The translations under genes and the position numbers were made by a program. The notes under the pieces were generated by a model, which was given only the letters and a program-made list of their open reading frames with translations, made no database searches and had not been told where the DNA came from. A stretch of DNA of 37,595 bases from the NCBI GenBank assembly GCA_947498445.1, contig CANMLK010000011.1:1-37595 (forward strand). Direction: 5' to 3'. The stretch is from Beijerinckiaceae bacterium (GTDB taxonomy: Bacteria > Pseudomonadota > Alphaproteobacteria > Rhizobiales > Beijerinckiaceae). Within the stretch, counting starts at the first letter, position 1, and every line of letters starts with the position of its first letter. Below, piece after piece: positions 1-9,137 of the stretch.

Positions 1-129
1 CGAAATCTCATCGAGCGCTTCTTCCTGAAGCTCAAACACTTCAGGCGCATCGCAACGCGCTACGAACAAACACCGAGAGCATTCATGTCCATGCTATCAA
101 TCGTCAGCGCGCATATTTGGACACGATGA
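1..129 (+). mobile_element. C-terminal fragment of IS5-family transposase (truncated by window edge)
   Basis: Frame 1 from base 1 reads RNLIERFFLKLKHFRRIATRYEQTPRAFMSMLSIVSAHIWTR*; the NLIERFF-KLKHFRRIATRY motif is typical of the IS5-group DDE transposase C-terminus. Confidence 0.85.
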
Positions 130-142
130 ATGTCAACGCGCT

Positions 143-397
143 CTAGGCCCGTTTAACTTTCTTGATAGGCCGGCGCGGCAGACCAGACCTTTCCGCTATG
201 GCCTCGTCTTGCTCCTCGATGGCGAGCTTGGCGGGCTCGTCACCGTCAAAACCGCCTAGAAGAGCTTTCGGCACGCGCCGATTTGATCTGATCGCACCAT
301 CCTCGTACTCGACGTCGAAGAGCACGTATCCAGTCTCAATTTTTTCCTTCTTACGCGCCAATTTTATTGCTCCTGTCGAGTCGCGGACGCCACGCAT
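143..397 (-). CDS. small hypothetical protein (84 aa)
   Basis: ORF with protein-like composition (EKIETGYVLFDVEYEDGAIRSNRRVPKALLGG); the overlapping plus ORF is low complexity. Confidence 0.5.
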   Translation of the reverse strand: MRGVRDSTGAIKLARKKEKIETGYVLFDVEYEDGAIRSNRRVPKALLGGFDGDEPAKLAIEEQDEAIAERSGLPRRPIKKVKRA

Positions 398-489
398 TGT
401 TTACGAGCCAGCAGTCACCATGAGCGAACAGGGTACAACCTCCCCGTCTGCCACTCGCAAGATTGGTGTAATAACGCGAATCAGGCCGC

Positions 490-717
490 TTAACTGCGGC
501 GTACACCCTTTACGCCAGCAGCCTGGCTTGTGTGCGTCTCGCAGTAGACATTAGCTGGATCGCACGACGCACCGCAATACATCTGCTCCCCCTCCGGACC
601 TGAGCCCGTAGGCCATCTGCACCGGCCATCGCGCAAAGTCATGATGCCTATGTCGCCGCTGCCGTAAAGTTCTCTTGGCTTCAGCTTGGATTTTGGCTGT
701 TTGGATGATTCTTTCAT
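490..717 (-). CDS. small protein with GcrA-C-terminus-like Cys/His motif
   Basis: CRWPTGSGPEGEQMYCGASCDPANVYCETH resembles the CRWP-G...FCG...YC..H motif of GcrA-family cell cycle regulators; the N-terminal HTH is not present. Confidence 0.55.
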   Translation of the reverse strand: MKESSKQPKSKLKPRELYGSGDIGIMTLRDGRCRWPTGSGPEGEQMYCGASCDPANVYCETHTSQAAGVKGVRRS

Positions 718-1007
718 TTATTGAATGTAGTACGCCATCGGGCGGTCCGCTAGCGCTTCACTTGAAACACCCGCTCCCCTCGCTTGTGTGCTTCGCATTT
801 TAGTCGCCAGAGCGCCTGATTGGCGCCGACGCTCATAATTCTGGCGTTCCCGTTTGATCCCGCAGATCTCCCTGAGAGGCCCGCGCGTTTGGCCGCTTGC
901 GTCCTGCTGCGCTGTTGCGCGCAAGTCGTTGATGACTCCCGCTCATATGCGGTCCTATGATGCGCCATCATCCAAACCGCTCAGGCGATTCACGGGGAGT
1001 TTTCGGC

Positions 1008-1583
1008 ATGTCGGATGTCGAGTCGGCGCATCAACAAACAGGAACGGCTCCCCTCGCGGAGGTCTTCTGGTCTTTTCTTAAGATAGGCGGCTCTGCTTTT
1101 GGCGGCTCGACCCAGGCGATGATGCACCGCGAGGTCGTGGAGCGCAGAAAATGGGTGGATGACGAGGCGTTCCTCGCCGGTTTTGCGATTTCGCAGGTGT
1201 TGCCAGGGGCGAACCCGGTCAATCTCGCGCTTTACATGGGCATGAAGGCGCGCGGTGGGCTAGGCGCCGTGGTGGCCGTGACGGCGATGATTATCCCCGC
1301 CTTCTGCATCATCATGCTGATGGGCTACGCCTACCGGCAGTTTTCCGGGTTGCCGATTACGCACTTCATTCTTGGCGGCGTTGCGGCTGTAGGCATCGGC
1401 GCCACATTGGCGGTCGGCGCCAAGGTTTCCTCGAAATTGCCGCGCGATGTGCTGACCTTTCTCATCGGCCTTGCGGTGTTTCTCGCAGTGGGCGTCTTTC
1501 GATGGTCCATGCTGCCGGTCGTCGCCATCGCGGTTCCCCTGAGCATTGGCCTCGCCTGGCTTCACGTGCGGGGGGCGAAGTAA
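1008..1583 (+). CDS. chromate transporter, first half-size subunit
   Basis: KIGGSAFGGSTQAMMHREVVERRKWVDDEAFLAGFAISQVLPGANPVNLALYMG; start trimmed to ATG 1008 from the ORF-track start 957. Confidence 0.9.
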   Translation: MSDVESAHQQTGTAPLAEVFWSFLKIGGSAFGGSTQAMMHREVVERRKWVDDEAFLAGFAISQVLPGANPVNLALYMGMKARGGLGAVVAVTAMIIPAFCIIMLMGYAYRQFSGLPITHFILGGVAAVGIGATLAVGAKVSSKLPRDVLTFLIGLAVFLAVGVFRWSMLPVVAIAVPLSIGLAWLHVRGAK

Positions 1584-2114
1584 ATGGACAACAGGCTCCT
1601 CGGGCTCTTTCTCGTCTTTGCCCCGCTCTCGCTGCTGTCGTTTGGCGGCGGGCAGGCCATCGTCGCGGATATCCAGTATCAAACCGTCGAACTGCGCGGC
1701 TACCTGACCAATCAGGAATTCTCCGACATGTTCGCGATCTCGCGCGCTGCGCCGGGGCCGAGCACGCTCATCGCGGCGCTGATCGGCTACCATGTCGCCG
1801 GGCTTGTGGGCGCATTGGTCGCGTGTTTCGCCATCTATGTGCCGTCCTCGTTGCTCGTCTATGGCGTCTCCAACTGGTGGCAGCGCAACAAGGTGTCGCC
1901 CCTGAAGACCGCGATCGAGCGTGGCCTTGCGCCTGTCGCGGTGGGCCTCATCTTCGCGGGCGCCCTCGCCGTCATAAGGGCGGCAAAGGTTGGCCCGCTG
2001 GAGATAGGCACGATCCTTTTGTGTTGCGCGCTCTTCTATTTCACCAAAGTGAGCCCCTATCTTGTCGTCCTGTCAGCGGCGGCAGCCTTTGCGGCCGCGT
2101 ACTTCATTGCCTAA
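1584..2114 (+). CDS. chromate transporter, second half-size subunit
   Basis: LLSFGGGQAIVADIQYQTVELRGYLTNQEFSDMFAISRAAPGPSTLIAALIGYHVAG; starts directly after the upstream stop. Confidence 0.9.
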   Translation: MDNRLLGLFLVFAPLSLLSFGGGQAIVADIQYQTVELRGYLTNQEFSDMFAISRAAPGPSTLIAALIGYHVAGLVGALVACFAIYVPSSLLVYGVSNWWQRNKVSPLKTAIERGLAPVAVGLIFAGALAVIRAAKVGPLEIGTILLCCALFYFTKVSPYLVVLSAAAAFAAAYFIA

Positions 2115-2248
2115 ACCATAAGCGTTGCTTGTGGGGCAGGGCGCGCGGCGCCGCCTGAGAGGGCAGGGCCGCGCCTACAAATCCGACTTGCATCGGGCGC
2201 GTCCCGCTGCGAACCTTGCGCATTATTTTGGCAGCGAAAGGACAACAC

Positions 2249-3004
2249 ATGGCTCGTATATGGGAACCCTACCTGACGGACGCCGACAAGGCGCATCTGG
2301 CTGTCTCAAAAGATCGCCGCGTCGGCTTTGGCTCAAAGCCGGCTCTGCTGCTGATCGATCTTTACCGCGCTGTGTTCGGCGACAAGCCCGAACCCATGCT
2401 GGACTCTATCAAGTTGTGGCCGTCGAGCCATGGCATGGCGGGCTGGAACGCGCTGCCGCATATTCAGCAGGTGCTGGAAGCCAGCCGCGCGGCGCAGATC
2501 CCGGTCATCCACATCACGATGCTGGCCGACTCTGGGATGCTCGGCTGGTTCGACGCCGCCCATCGCGACAGCGGCGGGCGTGCGGGCGTGGGACGTGGCG
2601 GCGACATGGACGCTGCTGCGCTGGACCGCAAGAAGCGCGCGGCCCAAATCGTCGATGAAGTCGCGCCCATCGCGGGCGAAGTGGTGTTGAAGAAAACCGC
2701 CCCAAGCTCCTTTTGGGGCACGCCGCTGGCGGGACATCTCACCTTCCACGGCATCGACACCCTGATCGTCTGCGGCGAAGCGACAAGCGGCTGCGTGCGC
2801 GCGTCCGTGGTTGAAGCAGCGTCGCATCGCTATCGCGTGCAGGTTGTCGAGGAAGGTTGCTTTGATCGCCATGAAGCGACGCATGCGCTGAACCTCTTCG
2901 ACATGCATCAGAAATACGCGGACGTCATTCCTGCCGCAAAAGCGCTGGAATGGCTCGAAGACTTCCGCGTCCCCGCTAAGGTGAAAGAGCCCGCGCTCGT
3001 CTGA
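2249..3004 (+). CDS. isochorismatase-family cysteine hydrolase (N-carbamoylsarcosine amidase-like)
   Basis: Candidate Asp-Lys-Cys triad: PALLLIDLYRA, EVVLKKTAPSSFWGT, LIVCGEATSGCVRASVVEA; AAAGGA upstream of ATG 2249. Confidence 0.85.
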   Translation: MARIWEPYLTDADKAHLAVSKDRRVGFGSKPALLLIDLYRAVFGDKPEPMLDSIKLWPSSHGMAGWNALPHIQQVLEASRAAQIPVIHITMLADSGMLGWFDAAHRDSGGRAGVGRGGDMDAAALDRKKRAAQIVDEVAPIAGEVVLKKTAPSSFWGTPLAGHLTFHGIDTLIVCGEATSGCVRASVVEAASHRYRVQVVEEGCFDRHEATHALNLFDMHQKYADVIPAAKALEWLEDFRVPAKVKEPALV

Positions 3005-3052
3005 CGGCCAAACGCAAGGCTTCTGCAAGAAAAACGCACGGCTCTGCAAGGC

Positions 3053-3084
3053 AAACGCGCCGCCCATCAGCGGCGCGTTTTCTT
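3053..3084 (+). terminator. Rho-independent terminator candidate
   Basis: AAACGCGCCGC-ccatca-GCGGCGCGTTT, perfect 11-bp stem followed by TTCTT. Confidence 0.75.
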
Positions 3085-3188
3085 GTCATGGCGAGGCGCG
3101 CAGCAACTTCCTTGACGAGCCTGCCCGGGTGCAGTGAAACTGCAGCACAAAGCGCGGCGACAAAAGCCGCGCGACCGGGGAGGAAACA

Positions 3189-4211
3189 ATGGATCGTAGA
3201 CAGCTGCTTGGCGCGGTGGGCGCCTTTGCCTGTGCGGGCGCGCCGTTGCGCAGCGCCGTGGCGCAAAACGAACCTGTCGAGCAATTCTACAAGCGCCGCC
3301 AGTTGACGATCATTTCCTATTCGCCCGGCGTCAGCGAAAATTATGCGCGCCTGCTCGCGCGGCACATGGGCAAGCATATGCCCGGCGAGCCGACCTTCAT
3401 CGTACCGGGCATGCCCGGCGCAGGCGGCATGAAGGCCATTGATTATCTCAACACCGTTGCGCCGCGCGATGGCACAGTCATTTGCTCCATGGGGCCCGGT
3501 GTGCCGTTCGAGCCAATGCTGGGCCGCTCTCCAGTCAAGTTCGATCCCTTCGCGATGTCGTGGATCGGAAGCATGTCAACGAGCACGGCGATCGCCATGT
3601 CGTGGCATACGTCGAAATTGCGCACACTCGACGATCTGCTGCGCAATGAGCTGGTGGTGCCCGGAACGGGCGCGGGCGCCGATACGCAGATCGTGCCGGC
3701 GGCGATGAACAATCTCGTCGGAACGAAATTCAAGATCATCCCCGGCTATCAAAACATCCTGCAGGCGGCGCTCGCCATGGAGCGCGGCGAAGTTGATGGC
3801 ATGGGCTATTGGACGCTGAGTTCGATGCAGGCCGCGCAGCCGACCTGGTTACCCGAAAAGCGCGTGAACATCCTGTTCCACACTGCGCGCAAGCAACCCG
3901 CCGCTTTGCCCGGCGTGCCGATGATCCGTGAACGCGCCCGCAACGCCGTTGACGCGCAGGCTCTTGATTTCATCCTCGCGCGCGAACTTATTTCACGCCT
4001 GTTCGTCGGCCCACCCGGCGTCGCGCCCGAGCGCAACATGGTCTTGCGCGCCGCATTCATGGCCACGATGCGAGATGCCGATTTCCTGGCGGAAGCCGCG
4101 AAAATGCGCCTTGAGATCGACCCTCTGAGCGGCGAGGAGGTCGTGGACCTCCTGCGCAAGGCCGCAGCCTCGCCGCCGGAGGTTCTGGAGCGGGTCATGA
4201 AATCAGCCTGA
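3189..4211 (+). CDS. Bug/TctC-family tripartite tricarboxylate transporter substrate-binding protein (divergent ligand loop)
   Basis: Signal peptide MDRRQLLGAVGAFACAGAPLRSAVAQ, then QFYKRRQLTIISYSPGVSENYARLLARHMGKHMPGEPTFIVPGMPGAGGMKAIDYL; SD ggggagg. Confidence 0.85.
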   Translation: MDRRQLLGAVGAFACAGAPLRSAVAQNEPVEQFYKRRQLTIISYSPGVSENYARLLARHMGKHMPGEPTFIVPGMPGAGGMKAIDYLNTVAPRDGTVICSMGPGVPFEPMLGRSPVKFDPFAMSWIGSMSTSTAIAMSWHTSKLRTLDDLLRNELVVPGTGAGADTQIVPAAMNNLVGTKFKIIPGYQNILQAALAMERGEVDGMGYWTLSSMQAAQPTWLPEKRVNILFHTARKQPAALPGVPMIRERARNAVDAQALDFILARELISRLFVGPPGVAPERNMVLRAAFMATMRDADFLAEAAKMRLEIDPLSGEEVVDLLRKAAASPPEVLERVMKSA

Positions 4212-4309
4212 GAGCCGGGCGCGGCGCCCAACCATCTCGCAAGTCACAGACAAGGCTGATCTGGAATAGGTCTTGCTTCGTACATTAAACGTACGACAAG
4301 AAGGCTACC

Positions 4310-4402
4310 ATGATCCGCAGTGACGACTTCATTGCTTTGGCGACTGTCCTGATCGGCGTCGCCTTGTCCGTGGCATGGCTCGCGACGACAATTGAACTTT
4401 GA
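4310..4402 (+). CDS. putative 30-aa single-TM small membrane protein
   Basis: ATG...TGA encodes MIRSDDFIALATVLIGVALSVAWLATTIEL with AGAAGG upstream; not in the supplied ORF track because of its size. Confidence 0.4.
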   Translation: MIRSDDFIALATVLIGVALSVAWLATTIEL

Positions 4403-4458
4403 TCCCTGCAGCACAGGTCGGTGGCTGCTGACCGCCGGTTCCCATAGCTAGATGGCGA

Positions 4459-5412
4459 TCACGACAATGCGCCCAGCTTCCGGGCTATGCGCGTAGCCTC
4501 GATGACCATGCGGTCGACGTCCTCACGTTTGCACAATTCCGTGCCCGGCGTGAGAACTGCAGCCGTGCCTGCCGCCACGCCATGCAGGAACGCCTCGCGC
4601 GTTGGCAGTCCGCGTGCGAGCGCTAGCGTCATCGCAGCGACGAAACTGTCGCCAGCGCCCACCGCGCTCTTGGCTTCGACAGGCAAGGCGGGCATGCGGA
4701 ACGGCCCGTCCGCATCCACCAGCAGCGCGCCCTCGTGGCCGAGCGTCAGGCAGATCATCGCGACCTTGCCGCTGGCCACAATCTCAGTCGCCGCTCTTTC
4801 CTGAGAGGCGTGATCGGCCAGCTTGGCGCCGACCAGATTCTCAAACTCTCCAAGGCTCGGCTTCACAAAATGCAGGCCGCCGCCAGCCACAGCCTGTTTC
4901 AGGGCTTCACCCGATGAATCAATGACGCACATTGCGCCGCGCGCACGCGCAACGTCCGCAACCTGCGTGTAGAAGTCGGTCGGAGCCCCGCGCGGCAGGC
5001 TGCCGCTCGCCACGAGCCAATCAAATTCAACGCTGCGAAGCGTATCGAGCAGGCGCTCGCATTCCTGCTGATTGACCAATGGCCCCTCCGGCACAAAGCG
5101 AAACTCGCGCCCGCTGGATGTTTCAAAAACCGTCTGGCTGATGCGGGTGTGGCCCTCGATGTCCACCCGCAGACGCGGCACTTTCCGCGTTTCGATCAGA
5201 GCGTCGAAAACTGGGCCCGTCGCGCCGCCAGCCAGATAAACCGCCAGCGTGTCGCCACCCAGCTCGCGCACGACGCGGCTCACGTTAATGCCGCCGCCGC
5301 CCGGATCGAATCGTTCGTTGCGGGTGCGCACCTTGTGGATGGGACGCACCTCGTCGGCTTCGCTGGCGCTGTCGATGGCTGGGTTTAACGTCAGGGTTAA
5401 AATCGGCTGCAT
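4459..5412 (-). CDS. pfkB: 6-phosphofructokinase II / 1-phosphofructokinase family (PfkB)
   Basis: MQPILTLTLNPAIDSASEADEV...FDPGGGGINVSRVVRELGG...CVIDSSGEALKQAV...SAVGAGDSFVAAMTL; closely follows the E. coli PfkB motif order; start trimmed from 5478. Confidence 0.9.
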   Translation of the reverse strand: MQPILTLTLNPAIDSASEADEVRPIHKVRTRNERFDPGGGGINVSRVVRELGGDTLAVYLAGGATGPVFDALIETRKVPRLRVDIEGHTRISQTVFETSSGREFRFVPEGPLVNQQECERLLDTLRSVEFDWLVASGSLPRGAPTDFYTQVADVARARGAMCVIDSSGEALKQAVAGGGLHFVKPSLGEFENLVGAKLADHASQERAATEIVASGKVAMICLTLGHEGALLVDADGPFRMPALPVEAKSAVGAGDSFVAAMTLALARGLPTREAFLHGVAAGTAAVLTPGTELCKREDVDRMVIEATRIARKLGALS

Positions 5413-5590
5413 GGGTTGGTCGTTTCGGGATCTGCTGAATCGGCGCCCGAGTTGAGCGGGTCTTCGTGACACGCGCAAGGACCGTTATCAGCGCACTCGT
5501 CAGACAGAGGTTCCTGTTGCTCTTTGCGGGCATCAACGGGTATTGACGTTCAACAGCGCCATCTGCCTGAGCGCGGTCCTGCGAGCGCGC

Positions 5591-6847
5591 ATGAACTCAC
5601 CTCAAAATAATCAGCATTCAAGCCGTGTAAGGGCCGTCTGGCGGCATCGCAATTATACGGTGTTCATGGTGGGTCTCGCTCCGGCGGCTGTCTCCTCCTG
5701 GATGCAACGGGTGGGCATCGGCTGGCTGGCTTGGGAATTAACCCATTCCACTGTTTGGCTTGGCGTTATCGCCGCCGCAGATCTTGTGCCGATCCTGATC
5801 CTCTCGCCCTTTGCAGGCGCGGTGACGGATCGCATGTCGGCGCTGACGATGGTGCGCATTACGCAATGGCTGCAGTTTGTGCAGGCGGCGCTGCTTGTGG
5901 GATTGATGGCCGTCGGCTTGTTGACGATCGAAGTGCTTTTGGTCATGACGCTGTTGCTGGGCGCGGTCCACGCGTATTCAACTGCAGGGCGTCATGCTCT
6001 TGTGCCGCTCACCGTCCCGCGTGAACTCGTGCCCACAGCAATTTCGCTCGATTCGGCGTCGTTTCAGGCAAGCCGCTTCGTGGGCCCGGCGATCGCAGCG
6101 CTGACAATCCCTTTTTGGGGCGTTTTGGGAACATTCGTCGCTCACGCGATAGGCACGTTCATCTTCGCGTCGATGATGCACATGATGACGCAGCCTGAGC
6201 GAGTCGGGACGCACCACCGCTCCCGCAACCTGCTGCGCGACGTTGGTGAGTCGATTACGTATGTGCGCACCCATGCCGGCATCTGGCCGTTGATGATCAT
6301 GCTGACTGTCGCCTCTGTTTTTGTGCGGCCTTTGCAAGACATGCTTCCCGCCTTTTCGGGACAGATCTACGGCGCCGGCGCGTCCGGTCTCGCCTGGCTC
6401 ACATCCGCGATGGGCGTTGGCGCGATGGTGAGCGCCTTGTGGATCGCTATTCACGGGCGCACGAGCGGCTTGACCAATATGTGTTTCATCGGCGGCGCGC
6501 TGTCGGGCCTGTCGCTTGTGGGACTGGTCTCCACGACCACGCTCTGGATCGGCCTCAGCTTTGCAGCCTTGTCAGGCTATGCGCTCAATACGCTGTCCAC
6601 CAGCGTGCAGGCGCTCGTCCAGTCTGCGGTCGACGATTCCTTGCGCGGCCGCGTGATGAGCCTTTATACGCTGATTTTTCGCGGGCTGCCGGCCGTTGGG
6701 GCGCTTGGGTTTGGCGTCATGGCCGAATTCGTGGGCCTGCGCTGGACATTTGCGGCGGCGGGCGTCGCGTGCCTTGTGGCAGGCTTGCTCGTGGCGCCAA
6801 AACGCCGGACAATGATTAACGCGCTTGAGACGAAACGCACCCATTAA
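5591..6847 (+). CDS. MFS transporter (EntS/MFS_3-like)
   Basis: About 12 hydrophobic segments; WLAWELTHSTVWLGVIAAADLVPILILSPFAGAVTDR and SLRGRVMSLYTLIFRGLPAVGALGFGVMAE. Confidence 0.88.
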   Translation: MNSPQNNQHSSRVRAVWRHRNYTVFMVGLAPAAVSSWMQRVGIGWLAWELTHSTVWLGVIAAADLVPILILSPFAGAVTDRMSALTMVRITQWLQFVQAALLVGLMAVGLLTIEVLLVMTLLLGAVHAYSTAGRHALVPLTVPRELVPTAISLDSASFQASRFVGPAIAALTIPFWGVLGTFVAHAIGTFIFASMMHMMTQPERVGTHHRSRNLLRDVGESITYVRTHAGIWPLMIMLTVASVFVRPLQDMLPAFSGQIYGAGASGLAWLTSAMGVGAMVSALWIAIHGRTSGLTNMCFIGGALSGLSLVGLVSTTTLWIGLSFAALSGYALNTLSTSVQALVQSAVDDSLRGRVMSLYTLIFRGLPAVGALGFGVMAEFVGLRWTFAAAGVACLVAGLLVAPKRRTMINALETKRTH

Positions 6848-6929
6848 CGCCGTTTGACCCGCACGGGCGCGCAACTATTCTGCGTCGTTCTCGCGAACGC
6901 GCACAACACATCGAAGGATGGAAAAGATT

Positions 6930-7562
6930 ATGAAGCTGATCGGCTTTTTCAGGAGCGGCGCGTCTTATCGTGTGCGCATAGGGCTCAACCTTAAGGGCCT
7001 CACTGCTGAACATGCGTTTCGCCACCTGCGCAAGAATGAGCACAAGGCGGCGGACTATCTGGCGGTCAATCCGCAGGGTCTTGTGCCCACGCTCTTCACC
7101 GATTCCGGCGAGGCGCTCACGCAATCCATCGCGATTCTTGAATGGCTGGACGAGACGCACCCCACGCCGTCGTTCCTGCCAAAAGATCCGCTGCAGCGCG
7201 CGCGCGTGCGCGCCTTCGCGCTCGCCATCGCGTGCGATGTTCATCCCGTTCAAAATTTGGGCGTGCTGAACAAGCTCAAGGCTTACGGCCTTGATGAAGC
7301 GAAGGCCAATCAATGGGCGAAAGAAACAAACTACGACGGCCTGGCGGCCTGCGAGCTCATGCTTGCAAAAGAAAAGGGCCCGTTCTGCTTTGGGGCCGAG
7401 CCCACGCTTGCAGACATTTGTCTCGTTCCGCAATTGGTTAACGCCCGACGCTTTGGCGCTGACGTGAGCGGGTTCAAGCGCATTCTGGAAGCAGAAGCTG
7501 CATGTCTGGCCCATCCGGCGTTCGCGGCCGCCGCGCCCGAAAAGCAGCCTGACGCTGAGTAA
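6930..7562 (+). CDS. maiA: maleylacetoacetate isomerase / zeta-class glutathione S-transferase
   Basis: MKLIGFFRSGASYRVRIGLNLKGL...YLAVNPQGLVPTLFTDSGEALTQSIAILEWLDE...DVHPVQNLGVLNKL. Confidence 0.88.
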   Translation: MKLIGFFRSGASYRVRIGLNLKGLTAEHAFRHLRKNEHKAADYLAVNPQGLVPTLFTDSGEALTQSIAILEWLDETHPTPSFLPKDPLQRARVRAFALAIACDVHPVQNLGVLNKLKAYGLDEAKANQWAKETNYDGLAACELMLAKEKGPFCFGAEPTLADICLVPQLVNARRFGADVSGFKRILEAEAACLAHPAFAAAAPEKQPDAE

Positions 7563-7735
7563 GCTTGACAGATATAATAGAAAATCTGCCGGCGCCTCTT
7601 GCAGGTTGATGAGGCGCCTCCCACATACGCTTCATCCGGTCGCGGTGGCGTTGCCCCCCCGTAAGCCATAGCGACCGCGACGCTCTTGATTGTTCGACCA
7701 CGGATGTACTGGCGGAGATTGATGAGCGTTTGGGA

Positions 7736-7765
7736 AGCTCCGGGTGAAAACCCCGGGGCTTTTTC
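7736..7765 (+). terminator. Rho-independent terminator candidate
   Basis: AGCTCCGGG-tgaaaa-CCCCGGGGCT followed by TTTTT. Confidence 0.6.
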
Positions 7766-7786
7766 CAATTTGAGGGCCTGCATTTA

Positions 7787-8818
7787 TCAGGGCCTTATGG
7801 CGTCTTTCGCCCGCTCTATCACTGCAGCCGGTGACGCATACATTTTCTGAATGAGCGCCTGCACCTCATCGCCCGGCGCGTAGGCCACCGTGAGCTTCAG
7901 CTTTTCGACCTCATCGAGAAGCGTCTTGTCCTTCATCACGTCAGCAAAAGCCTTGCGGAGAAGCGCGACCTTGTCAGCGGGAACCTCTGGCGCAACTGCG
8001 TAGGGGCGGCCAAACAATTGCTGTCCGGCCAGCAACTCGAGCGCCGCCTTGTCTTCAGCCGAGGTGGTCAGGTCGGCCGCTTTGGGGATCTTGAGGTCGT
8101 CCAGATCGGCTACAGGCTCAACAGGCACCTGCAGCAAATAGTTGAACGCGCCGGCGGCCACAAATTGCGGCCGCACCGCTTTCAGGCCGGTCCAGTCGTA
8201 ACCGCAAATGCCCTGCACCTCGCCACGCTCAAGCGCGAGCAAAATGTCCGCCATGCCCTTGTAGCCAGCGACGATCTTGAACTTCATGTTGTTCAGCCGC
8301 TGGTGCATGTAGGCGTAATCAAAGGAAGACGAGCCAACCGCCCCCGCGCCGATGATGACCTCGTTGGTCTGCGCGTCTTTCGCGGTCTTGATCGGACTGT
8401 TCTTCATCGTGAAACAGACGCGCGCAGTGGTGTCTGCGCTGGCGAGATATTGCAGTTTCGCCGCATCAAACTTTGCGCCGCGTCCCGCAAAGAGCGGCGC
8501 GATCAGCCCGCCGGGATTCAACGCAGCGATGACCGTGCCGTCTTTGGCCGCCGAGTGCGCCACGTAGGCAGCCGCGTTGCCGCTACCGGCGCCGGGCATG
8601 TTCTGCACCACGAAATTGGGAGCGCCAGGTACGAAGCGATCCAGGTGTCTTGCAAACAGCCGCGCGAATGTGTCGAAGCCGCCCCCGGCGTCGCTGCCGA
8701 CCACGATGCGGACAGTCTTGCCCTCATAAAAAACTTGCGCCAGAGCTGCGTGGGGCAGGGCGGTCGCCCCCGCGAGTGAAGCAGTCATCGCTGTAATCGT
8801 CAGGCTCTTCGTCAGCAT
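7787..8818 (-). CDS. Bug/TctC-family TTT substrate-binding protein
   Basis: MLTKSLTITAMTASLAGATALPHAALAQVFYEGKTVRIVVGSDAGGGFDTFARLFARHLDRFVPGAPNFVVQNMPGAGSGNAAAYV; start trimmed from 9157 to 8818 by signal peptide and SD. Confidence 0.92.
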   Translation of the reverse strand: MLTKSLTITAMTASLAGATALPHAALAQVFYEGKTVRIVVGSDAGGGFDTFARLFARHLDRFVPGAPNFVVQNMPGAGSGNAAAYVAHSAAKDGTVIAALNPGGLIAPLFAGRGAKFDAAKLQYLASADTTARVCFTMKNSPIKTAKDAQTNEVIIGAGAVGSSSFDYAYMHQRLNNMKFKIVAGYKGMADILLALERGEVQGICGYDWTGLKAVRPQFVAAGAFNYLLQVPVEPVADLDDLKIPKAADLTTSAEDKAALELLAGQQLFGRPYAVAPEVPADKVALLRKAFADVMKDKTLLDEVEKLKLTVAYAPGDEVQALIQKMYASPAAVIERAKDAIRP

Positions 8819-9137
8819 CACTGAACCTTTCCCAAGGTTGATGTGGAAGGCACTCAGCGCACGCGCCATTTGTAACAAAATTGGACCACGCCCGGACGCC
8901 TGCGTCAACGCTAAACAAAATGCGACGCATCTCGTCATAAGCCTCTGAAATATTAAATAATGAATCGGAGGCGCCTGAATCATGTGCGCTGGCTGCGCAT
9001 CTTCTCGGCGCGCCATGCCGGTTGCGAGCGTACCATTTCTGGAGTATGTCCAAAAAAAGAAGATGGATTGGCGCGCATAGCCTGCGCATGCTTCGGACAC
9101 GCGCCGGCGACTGTCGGCTGAGGGAGGATCAAAACGG

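Noticed and set aside
3011-3051. Short imperfect direct repeat (AACGCAAGGCTTCTGCAAG / AACGCACGGCTCTGCAAG)
   Set aside because: Only two imperfect units next to a terminator; not a CRISPR or meaningful tandem array.
2333-3067. 244-aa minus-strand ORF
   Set aside because: Antisense to the isochorismatase-family hydrolase; no recognisable domain.
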